From Lojkania enalia (taxonomy: Eukaryota > Ascomycota > Dothideomycetes > Pleosporales): a stretch of 64,000 bases of DNA. The position numbers and the translations under genes are program-made. The stretch is taken from positions 129,146-193,145 of the forward strand of contig ML986643.1 of the NCBI GenBank assembly GCA_010094045.1. The letters run 5' to 3'. The notes beneath the pieces were generated by a model. That model made no database searches. It was given only the letters and a program-made list of their open reading frames with translations, and had not been told where the DNA came from. Below are positions 1 to 11,952 of the stretch, in pieces (the first letter of the stretch is position 1; the number at the start of each line of letters is the position of its first letter).

Positions 1-2226
1 TAGGTGGAAGGTTGATGACAGCAACATGGATGGCACGATGCGGTATCAATGCGCGAATTGTCGATAAGCGCAACACCAAGATCTTCTCTGGCCAGGCTGA
101 TGGGCTGCAAATGCGGAGTTTGGAGATTTTTGATAGCTTTGGATTCTGTGATCGCGCATGGAAAGAAGCAAATCATATGATTGAGGTAAGATACCACGGT
201 TTATTTCTCACTAGAGAAAGCAGTTCCATATGAGCTAGGACCCTTGCAAGTGTATAGCCTATCTTGTACAGGTTACGCAAAGCTGTTGGATTCTGAAGCA
301 TGAACTTAACCTTGAATGCTACCCTCTAAACTCTTTCGATTTGATATATTTGTTCTGACACTGGAAAACTAGATGTGCATGTGGGTATGTCGAGTACCTC
401 CCTCCACCTTTTGCTGTTCTCACTGTCATCACAGAACCCCGGACCGGACGGCGTAATACGACGGTCCGACCGTGTTTCAGATGTGCCAGTCGGGCTCTCT
501 CGGTTCACACAAATTGTGTTACATCAAGGACGAATAGAGAGATTCTTTTTAGACCATATTAAGAAGTACTCAAAGGATTTAATCAAGGTGGAACGAGCTG
601 TATTACCAGATTCCCTTGAGATCGACGAAAAGCTTGCAGGCGACCATTCTCCCACCTCCTACCCGATCAAGGTTACGCTAAGGCATCTGACGGAGGAAGA
701 GGCAACGCCAGCGCAGAGTAATGGATCCTCAGTCTCAGATGGTCTTTTCAGGAGCAACCTCGCGGATGATGACACGGATGACTTGATTAGAAAGAGTCAG
801 GGCAAAGAGGGGACAATGGAGATTGTGAGAGCGAAATACATGGTGGGATGTGATGGGGCACACAGTTGGACAAGAAGGCAGCTGGGCTTTCAGCTAGAAG
901 GAGAACCAACGGACTTCATCTGGGGGGTGCTTGGTACAAATCCCGCCTTTGGTGGAAGAATATGCAATGCTGACATGACTAGATGTTATTCCCATCACCG
1001 ACTTCCCAGACATCCGCATGCGCTGCGCTGTACATTCCGCTGAATCTGGTTCACTAATGGTTATCCCCCGTGAGAACAAGCTTGTTCGTCTTTACATCCA
1101 GCTCACCGAAGTCAAGCCTGATACTTCCGGGCGCGCAGACCGAAGTCGCATTAACCCGGAAATGATCATTAAGGCGGCCCAGAAGATCCTCAGTCCATAC
1201 AAACTCACATACGAGCATTGCGACTGGTGGACCGCATATCAGATCGGGCAACGAGTCGGAACAAATTTCGACTATAGGTCGCGCGTCTTCCTAGCGGGTG
1301 ACGCTGTGCACACGCATTCTCCGAAGGCTGGTCAGGGCATGAACGTTAGCATGCAGGATGCCTTCAACTTGGGCTGGAAACTAGGATTGGTGGTGAAGGG
1401 AATCGCTCGGCCGAGCATTCTCAAAACATATCAATCGGAGCGACGTCGCATAGCCCAGGACCTGATCGACTTCGACCACAAATTCTCACGTCTTTTCTCT
1501 GGCAAACCTGCGAAGGACCTTCTGGACGAGACTGGAGTTAGTATGGCTGAATTCAAAGAAGCGTTCGTCAAGGGCAACATGTTCGCGTCTGGTCTCTCCG
1601 TTGACTACGGTGCTAGCATGCTCGTTGCGAAAGCTGGAGATGCGGCCGAGCAGGGAGACGGAACGGACGTTTCCTCCAAGAACGAAGTCATTAGCAAGCA
1701 GGACCTGGCAACAAACATCAAAATTGGAATGCGCTTGCCCTCGTTCAAAGTCCTCAACCAGGCTGATGCGCGCCCGTGGCATTTCCAGGAACGCCTCAAA
1801 AGTGATGGTCGCTTCCGCCTTATCCTCTTCGCTGGCAATGTGCTCTCGCCCACCCAAAAGAAGAGACTGGATGCATTCTGTAGCACGCTCGACGCTTCAC
1901 GGTTCTTGAAACCGCATCTCTACAAGGACATTGATATCCTTACCTGCCACTCTGCCAAGCGCACGGATACCGAACTTCTTAGAGATTTTCCGGACATTCT
2001 GCACCCGTTTGATGTGAGGACGGGATGGGACTACGATAGCGTGTATGTGGATGATGTGAGTTATCATGAGGGGTACAGTGATGCGTATCGCGGGTATGGA
2101 GTTGATAAAGAAACGGGTTGTGTGGTTATTGCGAGGCCTGATCAATATGTTGGGTTTATCGGGGAGCTGAGCGGGGAGGGGATGAGGGAGGTGGAGGGGT
2201 ACTTTAGGGGGATTTTTGTGGGGTAG
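1..2226 (+). CDS. Phenol 2-monooxygenase-like FAD hydroxylase, 5' partial
   Basis: This is a flavoprotein aromatic hydroxylase of the phenol 2-monooxygenase type, which adds a hydroxyl to a phenolic ring using FAD, NADPH and oxygen. The gene enters from the left edge, so the N-terminal GxGxxG nucleotide-binding turn is mostly missing and the first 11 bases may include a splice acceptor. My exons are about 1-185, 373-384, 435-933 and 983-2226. The second exon is only 12 nt and yields M-C-M-W before NPGPDG. Seen in the protein: DGLQMRSLEIFDSFGF in the first exon, YMVGCDGAHSWTRR (the DG motif), and VFLAGDAVHTHSPKAGQGMN (the GD motif that binds FAD). The last ~150 residues match the thioredoxin-like C-terminal domain of phenol hydroxylases. 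The frame closes perfectly through all three introns (187, 50 and 49 nt). The exact substrate cannot be told. Other members of the family act on hydroxybenzoates or in secondary metabolism. Confidence 0.9.
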
Positions 2227-2775
2227 AGTGCAGTCTTCAAGGTTTTGCGCGAGAACTTGCGGTTTGGTTGGGTGCAATGGTAGAGGTATGGTTCTGCGCA
2301 AGGAGAGGCTGATTAGGAATGTTGTGGTGGTGATCGATCAGTGGAGGTTTTCCGAGGACGAGAGTAATGCTTGGTTGATTCGAAGTAGATTGATCATAGA
2401 CCTATATTTAGATAGTGCGTCTTTGACTTGTGATGGCAGCGAGCGTGGTGTTGAGGTCCGGGCGTGGGGTAGTCCGAGGCCTCGGCCGGGCTAACGCGCC
2501 GCGCGGCTGTGCCAAGCTGTGCCGAGCTGTGGTTGCTGGGACAACTCCCTGTGCGACAACAATCCCGCATATCCCGGCGCTTGGGACGTGGGAACATAGG
2601 AACATTCGCTCTAAGACTGCCCGCATCTCAACGTTCGTATTGCTCTAGTCGTCAATTGAAACATCCTTTTGTATTTACTGTCGGTCGTTTTCAATTTCGC
2701 ATCGATTGTTCTCGAAGCGCGACTTGCGATATCATTGTTAAACAACACTACACATCTTGAGCGACTCTCGTCGCA
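2227..2775. other. Intergenic: monooxygenase 3' end and chitin synthase promoter
   Basis: The 549 bases separate two genes on the same strand. I see no gene. The last ~100 bases before the chitin synthase ATG are pyrimidine-rich, as is common upstream of fungal start codons. No clear TATA box or known operator was recognised. Confidence 0.6.
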
Positions 2776-5700
2776 ATGGATCGTCCAAACTCGCCGTCGC
2801 GATACGGACAGCCGCCAGCCTATTCAGCGGCTGATGATGATGATGGGACTCCTACTCACCAGCGAGGCAGTTCATCCATGCGCTTGTTGACCAACGCAGA
2901 TGAAGCCGCTTACATACCGTACGTACAACCTTTCCATGTTTCTTTTCAGTCTTTTCCTCACCCAGTCTTCGTAACGTCTATTCACAGGAGGACTGTCGTT
3001 TCCGACACTACTTCTCTCCTCTCTAGCGTAGAAAGCACTGCTGCAACTTTGGGCGGCCGTCGAAACCAGCGTCGGGCGGGGAGACAAGCAGCTGCTGAGG
3101 CAGCCATTGTCGACCTGCTGAGGGATGCGCAGGGCGCGCTCAATCAATCTGCAAATGTGTCTAGCTCGCCGAAGAAGAAGTCGATTAAGGAACGCCTAAC
3201 AACCCGCCTCTCTCCGTCAAAACAGGACCATGATCCAGGCTTACCCATGCATGAATCCCGTAGACCGCCATCGCCTCTAATGCGATCATATCACCCTTCA
3301 ACGGCATCATTGCCACTCTCGCGAGCACCGTCAGTCATCGATACTGCGCCAAACATCCCGCCGCCAGAGAACGACTCACCCTCATACGTTCCCTATCGCC
3401 GACCAATTTCCCCCGAGCGCACATCACCATCAAGGCCTTGGACCCCATCAAGGACATCCGTAGACTATGCGCGACCGCCTGCTTCATCGCATTCGTACGA
3501 ACCGTCGGACTTGAACGGAAGCCCAAGGCCTGGTACGCCATCGTCCAGATATGGTGGAGGGAGGCCAAGTAGTCCTAAGCGCCCACTGCCTCCTGCCCCA
3601 TTGTTTGCTGGAGGAAGGCCTATTTCACGTGACTCGAATGCTACCGTGGACTTGTCGTCCATTCCAATCGATGAGAACGATCCCTTCACAGATGTTCGAC
3701 CAGAGCTCCAAAACCGAGAATCGTACATGAGCGAAGATACCTATACCGAGGAATATAGTGTATCGGATGAAAAGAGCGATGCATATGTACCCGCTCCAGA
3801 AGGTGCTCAGGCTCGTCGTGGAGCGCGTGCGGCAGTCATGTCCAAGAAGGAGGTCCGTCTGATTAACGGTCAACTTATTCTTGAGTGTAAGATTCCTACC
3901 ATCTTATACAGTTTCTTGCCCCGACGCGATGACATTGAATTCACGCACATGCGATATACGGCTGCGACTTGCGATCCGGATGACTTTGTGGAGAGCGGGT
4001 ACAAGCTGCGACAGAACATTGGAAATACGGCACGTGAGACTGAACTCTTCATCTGTATTACCATGTACAATGAGAACGAAATCGACTTTACACGAACGAT
4101 GCATGGTGTTATGCGGAACATTAGCCACTTCTGCTCACGAACACGATCACGTACATGGGGCAAAGACGGATGGCAAAAGATTGTTGTCTGCATCATTTCC
4201 GATGGCCGTCAGAAAGTTCACCCCCGGACGTTGGATGCATTAGCTGCCATGGGATGCTATCAATCCGGCATTGCGAAGAACCACGTCAACTCGCGAGAAG
4301 TCACTGCTCATGTGTACGAATACACGACACAAGTATCATTGGACTCCGATCTCAAGTTTAAGGGAGCTGAGAAAGGAATCGTGCCGTGCCAAATGATATT
4401 CTGCTTGAAAGAGCGAAATCAGAAAAAGCTCAATTCTCATCGTTGGTTCTTCAATGCCTTTGGCCGAGCGCTTAACCCGAATGTGTGCATTCTGCTCGAC
4501 GTTGGTACTAAGCCTGGCCCAAAGGCATTATATCATCTTTGGAAGGCTTTCGATACAGACTCGTCTGTAGCAGGTGCTGCAGGCGAGATCAAGGCCGGAA
4601 AAGGAAAAGGATGGCTCGGTCTTCTCAATCCGTTGGTTGCATCGCAAAACTTTGAGTATAAAATGTCTAATATCTTGGACAAGCCGCTCGAATCTGTATT
4701 TGGATACATCACTGTACTTCCAGGTGCCCTTTCGGCATATCGATATCACGCTTTGCAGAACGATCACACGGGCCATGGCCCATTAAGCCAGTACTTCAAG
4801 GGTGAGACATTGCACGGCCAGGACGCTGATGTGTTTACTGCGAATATGTATCTTGCTGAAGACCGTATTCTTTGCTGGGAACTTGTTGCGAAGCGGAGTG
4901 AACAATGGGTGTTGAAGTATGTGAAGTCCGCGACCGGCGAGACCGACGTGCCAGGTAAGAATACTTCTTGCACCTCCGGTCGAATATGTATTAATTGTGT
5001 TAGATGCTGTCCCCGAGTTCATATCCCAACGTCGTCGATGGCTCAACGGTGCCTTCTTCGCTGCCGTCTACTCGCTGCTCCACTTCAGACAAGTCTGGGC
5101 TACCGACCACACCATCTGGCGTAAAACTCTACTACACATCGAATTCGTCTATCAATTCGTGTCCCTGATGTTCACCTTCTTCTCGCTCGCAAACTTCTAT
5201 CTCACCTTCTACTTCATCGCCGGATCACTTGCAGACCCAAAACTCGACCCGTTTGGCCACAATATCGGAAAGTATATCTTCTACATCTTAAGGTATACTT
5301 GCGTGCTACTCATATGCATGCAATTCATCCTCTCAATGGGAAATCGACCTCAGGGTGCAAAGAGGATGTTTCTGAGTTCCATGACAGCGTACTGCGTGAT
5401 CATGGCCTACACAACCTTCGCATCAATCTACATCGTCATCGTGCAACTCCGGGACCCCAAAGCCGACAAGACAGTAGGAAATAACGTCTTCACCAATCTG
5501 ATCATCTCCACCGCTACAACAATCGGCCTCTACTTCCTGATGTCCTTCATGTACCTAGATCCCTGGCACATGTTCACCTCGTCCGCACAATACTTCGCGC
5601 TTCTCCCATCCTACATCTGTACACTCCAAGTCTACGCCTTCTGCAACACGCACGACATCACTTGGGGCACCAAAGGCGACAACATTGCTAAAACTGATCT

Positions 5701-6244
5701 TGGTGACGCGAAAGCGAAGGCGGGCGGCATCGTCGAACTCGAAATGCCCTCGGAACAACTTGACATCGACTCAGGCTATGACGAAGCACTCCGCAACCTT
5801 CGCGACCGTGTCGAAGTCCCTAAACCCGGTATTTCCGAGGTGCAAGCCCAGGAAGACTACTACCGCGCCGTGCGCACATACATGGTCGTCGTATGGCTCA
5901 TCTCCAACGCCATCCTCGCCATGAGCGTCTCAGAAGCGTATTCCGGGGCTAAGATCAGTACGAACTTTTACCTCAAGTTCATCCTTTGGAGCGTTGCAGG
6001 TCTCGCTTTCTTCCGTGCGATTGGTAGCACGAGTTTCTTGGTTATCAATGTGGTGCAGAGTCTTGCGGAGGCGCGGCTCAAGTGGCAGGATAAGAGCGAC
6101 AGCCGGACGGGGCTAGGCGGCGGCGTGGGCAAGAAGTTCAAGTGGAGTAGTAGTGGACAGAGTTGGTGGAGTGGGAGTAGTATTGGGAGTAAGGTGAGCA
6201 GTTGGGCGCCGAGTAGTTGGGGGGGAAGCAGGGTGGGGAAGTAG
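2776..6244 (+). CDS. Chitin synthase (division 1, probably class I)
   Basis: This is a processive family-2 glycosyltransferase that polymerises UDP-N-acetylglucosamine into chitin at the plasma membrane. Exons are 2776-2918, 2988-4954 and 5004-6244, giving 1116 residues. The first intron (69 nt, GTACGT donor) is a multiple of three, so retaining it would not break the frame. The second (49 nt) restores TDVPDAVPEF. The order is a disordered, Pro/Ser-rich N-terminus of about 350 residues, the chitin synthase N-terminal region, the catalytic core with [24 protein letters not shown] and QRRRW (residues 712-716, the product-binding signature), then about seven membrane spans. A Ser/Gly/Trp-rich tail ends the protein. 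The core reads closest to class I enzymes from memory; class II or III is less likely. The total is longer than the ~900 residues typical of the group because of the N-terminal extension. The gene is intact and has the look of a core gene. Confidence 0.95.
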
Positions 6245-6839
6245 GAGGACTACTATTATCTGATGAGCAGTGTGAGTGGGTGGTGGATGCGCTGTCTGTA
6301 ATGATCGTTCATGTGGCGTTTGACGTGGGTATTGATACCTTGAATGCTTCTTTAGCTTGATAGATGGAGTGTATGATGTGTGTTTGTATGATTGTGGGTC
6401 GTTAGTAGGTATGCTCCTAGTATTTTATTTGGGAGTAGGGATTGTCATAAGTAATGGAAAAGTATGAGTCTTAAGCCAGGAATTGGTTTCGTGATAAGTG
6501 ATTAAAATATCTGCCTACTTCAGCCCTCAATCTACGCTTATGTTTAGAGCGAATTTAGAATCAGACGTTGGAATAGTTCAGTTAAAATATACAGAATTAT
6601 ACAATTGGAAGAGAGATCTATCGTGTTGTGGCCTCTTCACCAATCACGCTCACAGTACTTCTGCATCTTTTCAGCCCCCATCGACTCAGCCTCATCCAAC
6701 ATTGGGCGATAGTCAACCCCGCAACCGCTGCAATTTCTTCGACTTGCCTCCTACCTCCTGTTATACATTCGGATCTGCGATAGAAGAGCTAAGGCCGGTG
6801 ATCACGAAGCATTATTAATTAACTTTGACTATCGCGACC
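6245..6839. other. Intergenic between chitin synthase and HET gene
   Basis: The 595 bases hold the chitin synthase 3' end and the HET gene promoter. I see no gene, RNA or repeat that can be supported. The region around 6360-6600 is AT-rich. Confidence 0.5.
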
Positions 6840-8778
6840 ATGCGCTGGCCCGTTAAAATGCGTCGCTCCAAAAAGTCCGGTAAGTTATCAACCGAGAGCT
6901 GCAGCCTAATTATGAGGAACTTATTTGAATCTAGGAGAAAGGAGCGTGTTCAAGCCACTTCCAGCATGCGACTCGATCAGGATCTTGAAATTATTTCCAG
7001 GAAATTTTACAGACCCTCTGGAATGTAAAACAGTAATCGTCCCTTCCATGGGCCGTCATGAGCGATATGAAGCAGTATCTTACGTCTGGGGCGATCTAAA
7101 CGATGCTGTTGATATAACCTGCAATGGACTCCCGTTCACCATTTCAGCCAACCTTGCTGACGCCCTTCGCGTTTTCCGTAATCCGGCAAAGGCAAGGAAG
7201 CTCTGGGTAGACATCATCTGCATCAACCAACAGGACAAGGAAGAAAAAAGCTACCAGGTCCGTCGCATGCACGAAGTTTACCAGAATGCCGTGCGTGTGC
7301 TTGCATGGGTCGGACATGATCAAGATGGCATAGCGGAAGACAGTTTTCGGCTCATTAGGGAAACGAATGAATACTTTGATGATTTCTTCGAGGATTATGG
7401 CCCTAGGCTTTTTCATATGTTGACTCCGGTTCCTCCACATCCAATTTGCACCGATAGGGATAGATGGGAGAAAGTAGCTGCCCTATTACGACGCCCATGG
7501 TTTGGGCGTGTGTGGGCCGTCCAAGAGGCCGGAATTGCAAAGGACTGCGATTTATATTGGGGCGCATCGAAGATATGTGTAGCACACCTCGTCGAATTAG
7601 CATGCTGGATCTTCAGGAAATGGGAGCTGTCGTTACTTCTTCAAGACCAGCTTTACACAAGCGTAAATTCAGGGATGTTGGTGGATGTATTCCGGGATAT
7701 TCAGGCTTCGTATACGAATAAATCGACATGGAGAACCTCGTTACCTTTGATAAAATGGGAACAGAAGATGCACTCGCAAGTTCTTTTCGTCGATATACTG
7801 GATGCTGCCAGAGCTCTGAGCGCAGCGGATCCGCGCGACCACGTGTACGCCTATCTCGGCAGCCCATCAGCCAGGCTTGAAAACGGACAGTTGATTGTCG
7901 ACGTTGACTACGAAAAATCGGTTGACGAAGTGTATTTTGACACTGCCCGCGCTTTGTTAGGATCTCCGCGTGAGGCACCCTGGTTCCTTAGCCTTATTGA
8001 AAACCACTATTTAGAGGACATCCTAAATCGAGAAACGCCATCTTGGGTGCCTCGATGGCATGAGGGCCTAAGTGGCCGGCGCCGAATCGCATATTCTACC
8101 CTCCTCTATGGATCTGGTGGAGCTACAACGCGCTCATCAAAAACTGTCCGAGAAAACAGATTACTGGAAGCTGCTGGATTTGTCTTTGACGAGATTATCT
8201 GGCTTTCCGAGCCCATGGAAGAAGCTAAATTCTCCGTTGAGCCGCGCATACTGCACGACTCCGTGCACACAGCCGGCGAACCCTTCATCGAAACACTCTG
8301 GAAGAGCGTGTTGGAAGCCGCACCGCTCGACCACGACGATTTCCTCCTGACCTTTGTCTGGGGCTATCCGCGGAACGAAGTCATAGATAATGCGTTGATG
8401 GAGCAATTGCGGGAGAATTTTGTAGCCTACAAACAACGCGCCTGGCTCGCTCTTACCTCGTCCGATACCCAGAATCCAAACGACCAAACGAGCGAGGGCA
8501 ATTGGATGGATTTTCATAGCCGCCTGGGTTACTGCCACAACTATTGTCTTCTTCGGACGAAGAGTGGGAGGATTGGGCTCGCACCGCGGGATATTACGGA
8601 GATCAATGATGTGTGTTGCGTTGTCCTCGGCGATTCAGTCCCGTATATATTGAAACCGGTGGCCGGCACGACGCGATATAAGTTAGTAGGTGAGAGCTAT
8701 ATTCATGGGGTAATGCGTGGGGAGCTGCTCGAACAGGTAGATGGGGGGCGTTTGAAAGAGACTATTACGCTGGAGTGA
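6840..8778 (+). CDS. HET-domain (heterokaryon incompatibility) protein
   Basis: This is a HET-domain protein. Such proteins mediate self/non-self recognition and cell death after hyphal fusion in ascomycetes. I place a short first exon at 6840-6879 and a second at 6935-8778, split by a 55-nt GT-AG intron, which gives 627 residues. The spliced start reads M-R-W-P-V-K with a basic stretch. The HET domain is clear in the N-terminal third: YEAVSYVWGD, LWVDIICINQQD and QVRRMHEVYQNAVRVLAWVG are the three hallmark blocks. Further on, RPWFGRVWAVQE and DPRDHVYAYLG are also typical of this family. There is no obvious NACHT, ankyrin or WD extension. The C-terminal half is the variable region found in most of the many HET paralogues of a fungus. 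The first exon is less certain; an in-frame alternative start inside exon 2 is possible. Confidence 0.9.
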
Positions 8779-9888
8779 ACGGTTTGATGGCTTTGGTATA
8801 CGATGATATGATTGATATGATGTATAACTGGTTCTTTTGGGTCTTGTAATAATACTACTTCGTTGGACTATACGAGTATTAGTTTGGTTTGGTTGAGTAG
8901 AGCAATACATAGCAAACATGTTCTTGTTATTGAATCCCTTATAATACAGTCAATCCAATTGGAGTAGATGCTCGGCTGCGTTTTGATCAATTACGATGCC
9001 TGGAACAGCGCTGTGAAGCTTGCCTGATGTCCTTAGGCATTGCTCTCTCAAAATATGTTAGGCATACCAAATATGTGCAAATGAGGTTCACAAGCTAATA
9101 TTTTATAAATTGATGTTGGGTCTGACGAACTACTGGAGTTTCTCGTTCAGGTCCTGATCTCATATAATATATGTAAGGCTATATGTATGGCACGATCCCT
9201 ACTATCCCGGTAAAGTAGTGTGGGTGGCCGTGCACCTGTTAATTGAGATGTATTATTGCATTGTTGTCTGTCTGTCTATGTTGGTGTCTCTGTCTTGTTT
9301 ATGTCTCTGCCCGAGAGACTTGCTTTCTATAGTTCTAGTGTATGTATGGTCGTACCTTCCCGATAATTCTCGGTTGTTCTCACCAATACGTCTACCAGAC
9401 GTATCCTTCTATAACCGTCACACCTACTAAGGGCTAGCCCTGATATCATGTGATACTAGCACAGACATAAATAGCCTTGATCCTCCATAGATATGAATCA
9501 ACACAGCTTTTCCTCCTCATCTGTTCCGATACTTTACAATATATTATTAAGATGACGATTTATAAATACATAGATAGGTGAAGCAAGTGCCGCAAGTCTA
9601 CAGATACACATGAACTAAGCCTCGTTTGATCCTAAGGCCGACCTATTTTAGGGCTCGATCCGCAGTCGGGCGGCACTGCCACCTTATCATCTTATCTACA
9701 ATAATCCCATTTCTTTGCTACCCAAAAACGTAATATCGAAGGTTTTGTGACGCGCGATTTTCTTTAGGGCCTATGGGAATCCACCACTATAGTATTCTAA
9801 GTCGCGAGACCAGGACTGAAGATCGCGACGAAAATATGGTACTTTGAAGTCTGTCTTACGATTAGATAACGGCAAGAGTTTTCTAACT
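8779..9888. other. Intergenic 1.1 kb with one copy of a direct repeat
   Basis: No gene is seen. The stretch is AT-rich and carries short pyrimidine runs (TGTCTG repeats near 9265-9300) leading into a 37-nt repeat at 9387-9423. A diverged copy of the same unit lies downstream of the next gene. Confidence 0.5.
9387..9423 (+). repeat. Direct repeat copy A with hairpin ACGTCT-acc-AGACGT
   Basis: This 37-nt unit differs from copy B at 11505-11541 at 4 positions by eye. It begins with a perfect 6-bp stem (ACGTCT/AGACGT) around a 3-nt loop. Weaker similarity extends about 100 bases upstream in both copies, including CTGCTTTCTA-like and GTCGTA(A/C)CTTCCC blocks, which suggests a larger duplicated or mobile unit. 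Confidence 0.6.
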
Positions 9889-11261
9889 ATGTGTTTAAGT
9901 TTTAGACCCGAGGGCATTCCTATCATGGCTCGGAAGCCTGGCGAACCTCGTAGAAACACCGGCGGCAAAAGCTGGTGGCCACGAACCCGGCCAAGCACAC
10001 TAGCTTGGAGGTCTTCCCTCAAGCGGGTTAAGAGCAAGGTCGATGACCTCGAACGTATGCGATCCGCCGATGAGCATGGAGGTAATGCTGGGTATTACCC
10101 AAAAGAACACACTCCGGTAACGTCATTTCGATTCTTAGACCTTCCCAGAGAGCCTAGGGATGAGGTCTATGCATATTTTCTATTTCCTGGTCGCCGAGAT
10201 ATCCAAGACTATTTTAGAATCTTTGAATCTATAAGGGTACAGGTAAGGTTTTACAGGTTTGGTTACCGATATCTTACTGACTCTGATCACACAGGCTGGA
10301 TATCAAGCTAAACCACGCACCAAACCTATGCGGTGGAAGTGGTCGCGCACCGCTCTTCTCGTTGGAAATCGACAAGTCTGTATGGAAGGTCTCCAGGTCC
10401 TTTATGGCGCCTGCACATTTCTCATTACTCTTGATCATGAGACATATTTTCGACAATAGAAATAGCCAAACGGACTTTGATGCTTGTTATGCGATACCGT
10501 ATGGGTGGAACGTAGGTCTGATTACTAAGTTGGTATTGAAAATCGACCTTGTATGGAAGAACATGACATATGAGGTTTTGAGAGCGCTCTCTTGGCCTGC
10601 GATGCATCGAATAATTAATTTGAGAGAGCTGCGGATTATGGTAGCTTGCTGGCCTAGCTTTCATTGGAGAAATGCGCCCGGTGCTAGCCGTCGATCCGAT
10701 ATTAAGTCAAGCGCAGCAGTCTATATTGATGCTAGGGGAAGGTTAGAGAATGGGGCAAGAGTATTTCAGTGCATGTTGGAGAAGCTGGTGTTGTCGCTGC
10801 CTGATGGTATAAGCAAGATTGAGTTTGGGGGAAAGCTGTTAGAGGACGGAGAGGAGTCGGTCGATTCCTTTTATCTGAAGGGGGAGTTTTTGAGACGATG
10901 TGTAGAGGGGCTATATGAATGGCAAAATTGGGTAAAGGATATTGATCAGAGAGGAGACAGCGCTGTAATCGCGTCAGTATCCGATGAGTTTGCATATTGG
11001 GCTCCGTCGTTCTTCGGAGCCATACTTCACACGTCCATGGCATATAAGAGACCTGTAGTGAAGAGAAAATTTGTATTACTACTTAAAAAAAAACATAAAT
11101 TCCATGCCCCGAGGGCTTTTTCCCTCCCGGAGACGCGAGACAAGACGGATGGTCAACTCCTCCTGGATGTTATATTCGGAAATTATGTGGCTTCGGTGGC
11201 GTCGCCGCGAGGCTCGGCGGTGCGCGCCTGCCTTCGCAGCATTTTGACCTATTTATTATAA
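9889..11261 (+). pseudogene. 2EXR/F-box-like fungal protein gene with a frameshift
   Basis: The N-terminal block FRFLDLPREPRDEVYAYFL followed by NRQVCMEGLQVLYG is typical of the large 2EXR/F-box-like fungal family, whose role is mostly unknown. The reading frame starts at ATG 9889 or ATG 9925. It crosses a 52-nt intron (10243-10294, phase 0), then ends at TAG 10457-10459 after LDHETYFRQ. The protein continues one frame over as FDNRNSQTDFDACY and runs to the stop at 11259-11261. Removing a single T from the run near 10447-10450 joins the two frames as TYFDNRNS, and no plausible intron explains the shift. So it is either a recent one-base insertion (pseudogene) or a sequencing error in a T run. 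The C-terminal ~50 residues after a poly-A-coded Lys run are unusual and may be unrelated sequence. Confidence 0.6.
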
Positions 11262-11504
11262 GTCGGGGAATGAGTATGATGGATCTCTAGAATAACATAC
11301 CTTTTCGAAGAACCGGTCGCCGAATTTCCACCCATGTTGGCCGCGCATTGCGTTTTGTTAGCGTTGATACTCTCTATTAGGGTAAAAGAGGGTCTATTGT
11401 TCTGTGTCTGTCTCTGTCTGTGTTTTTGATGCAAGATCAAAGAACCTGCTTTCTAATGTGCAGTCGTAACTTCCCATAGCTTCACAAGCAGTCGCTCTCA
11501 CCTG

Positions 11505-11541
11505 CACGTCTACCAGACGTCTCCTTCCATAACCGTGACAC
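11505..11541 (+). repeat. Direct repeat copy B with hairpin ACGTCT-acc-AGACGT
   Basis: This is the second copy of the 37-nt unit seen at 9387-9423, in the same orientation. The 6-bp inverted repeat is fully kept while neighbouring positions differ. It lies about 240 bases after the stop of the frameshifted gene, whereas copy A lies about 610 bases after the HET gene. Confidence 0.6.
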
Positions 11542-11641
11542 TCTCTAATGGATCGATCTACATTGCGCAAAAGCTCGAAGAGCTTTTAGGATACTGACCT
11601 GTAAGTATCTATAATGGATATATGCTAATGATAATGGTGTC

Positions 11642-11660
11642 TTTTTTTTTTTTTTTTTTT
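11642..11660. repeat. Homopolymer T19
   Basis: This is an uninterrupted run of 19 T in non-coding DNA. It may be a retroposon tail, a slippage tract or simply an assembly-sensitive position. Confidence 0.9.
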
Positions 11661-11952
11661 GGACATGGGTGTGTGCCTGTGAGTGGGCGCGGGCGTGGGC
11701 TCTCGTGGCGGCAGTTTGTGGTGTCGTGGTTGGAGAGAGAGGATTAGCTCCAGGCGTTCAAAATAAATATCGTCCCTTGTGCGCGGCCGTTTGCACTTTT
11801 AGCATCATGAAAACTTGAAGCTAAGTTGGAGTTCCTTTTCACTCTACCGTTACTAAATGAATTTTCATCTTTATAAACAGCACCAGCTTCATCGCACCAC
11901 CACGCCACTTTTCTACGATGACACTTCTTCTTGATGATCCAAAGTTACCTGA

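Larger units (their letters stand above)
11262..11952. other. Intergenic with repeat copy B and T19 tract
   Basis: No gene is seen. The stretch carries TCTGTC-type simple sequence near 11399-11425, repeat copy B at 11505-11541 and a run of 19 T at 11642-11660 followed by G-rich GGGCGCGGGCGTGGG. Confidence 0.5.
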
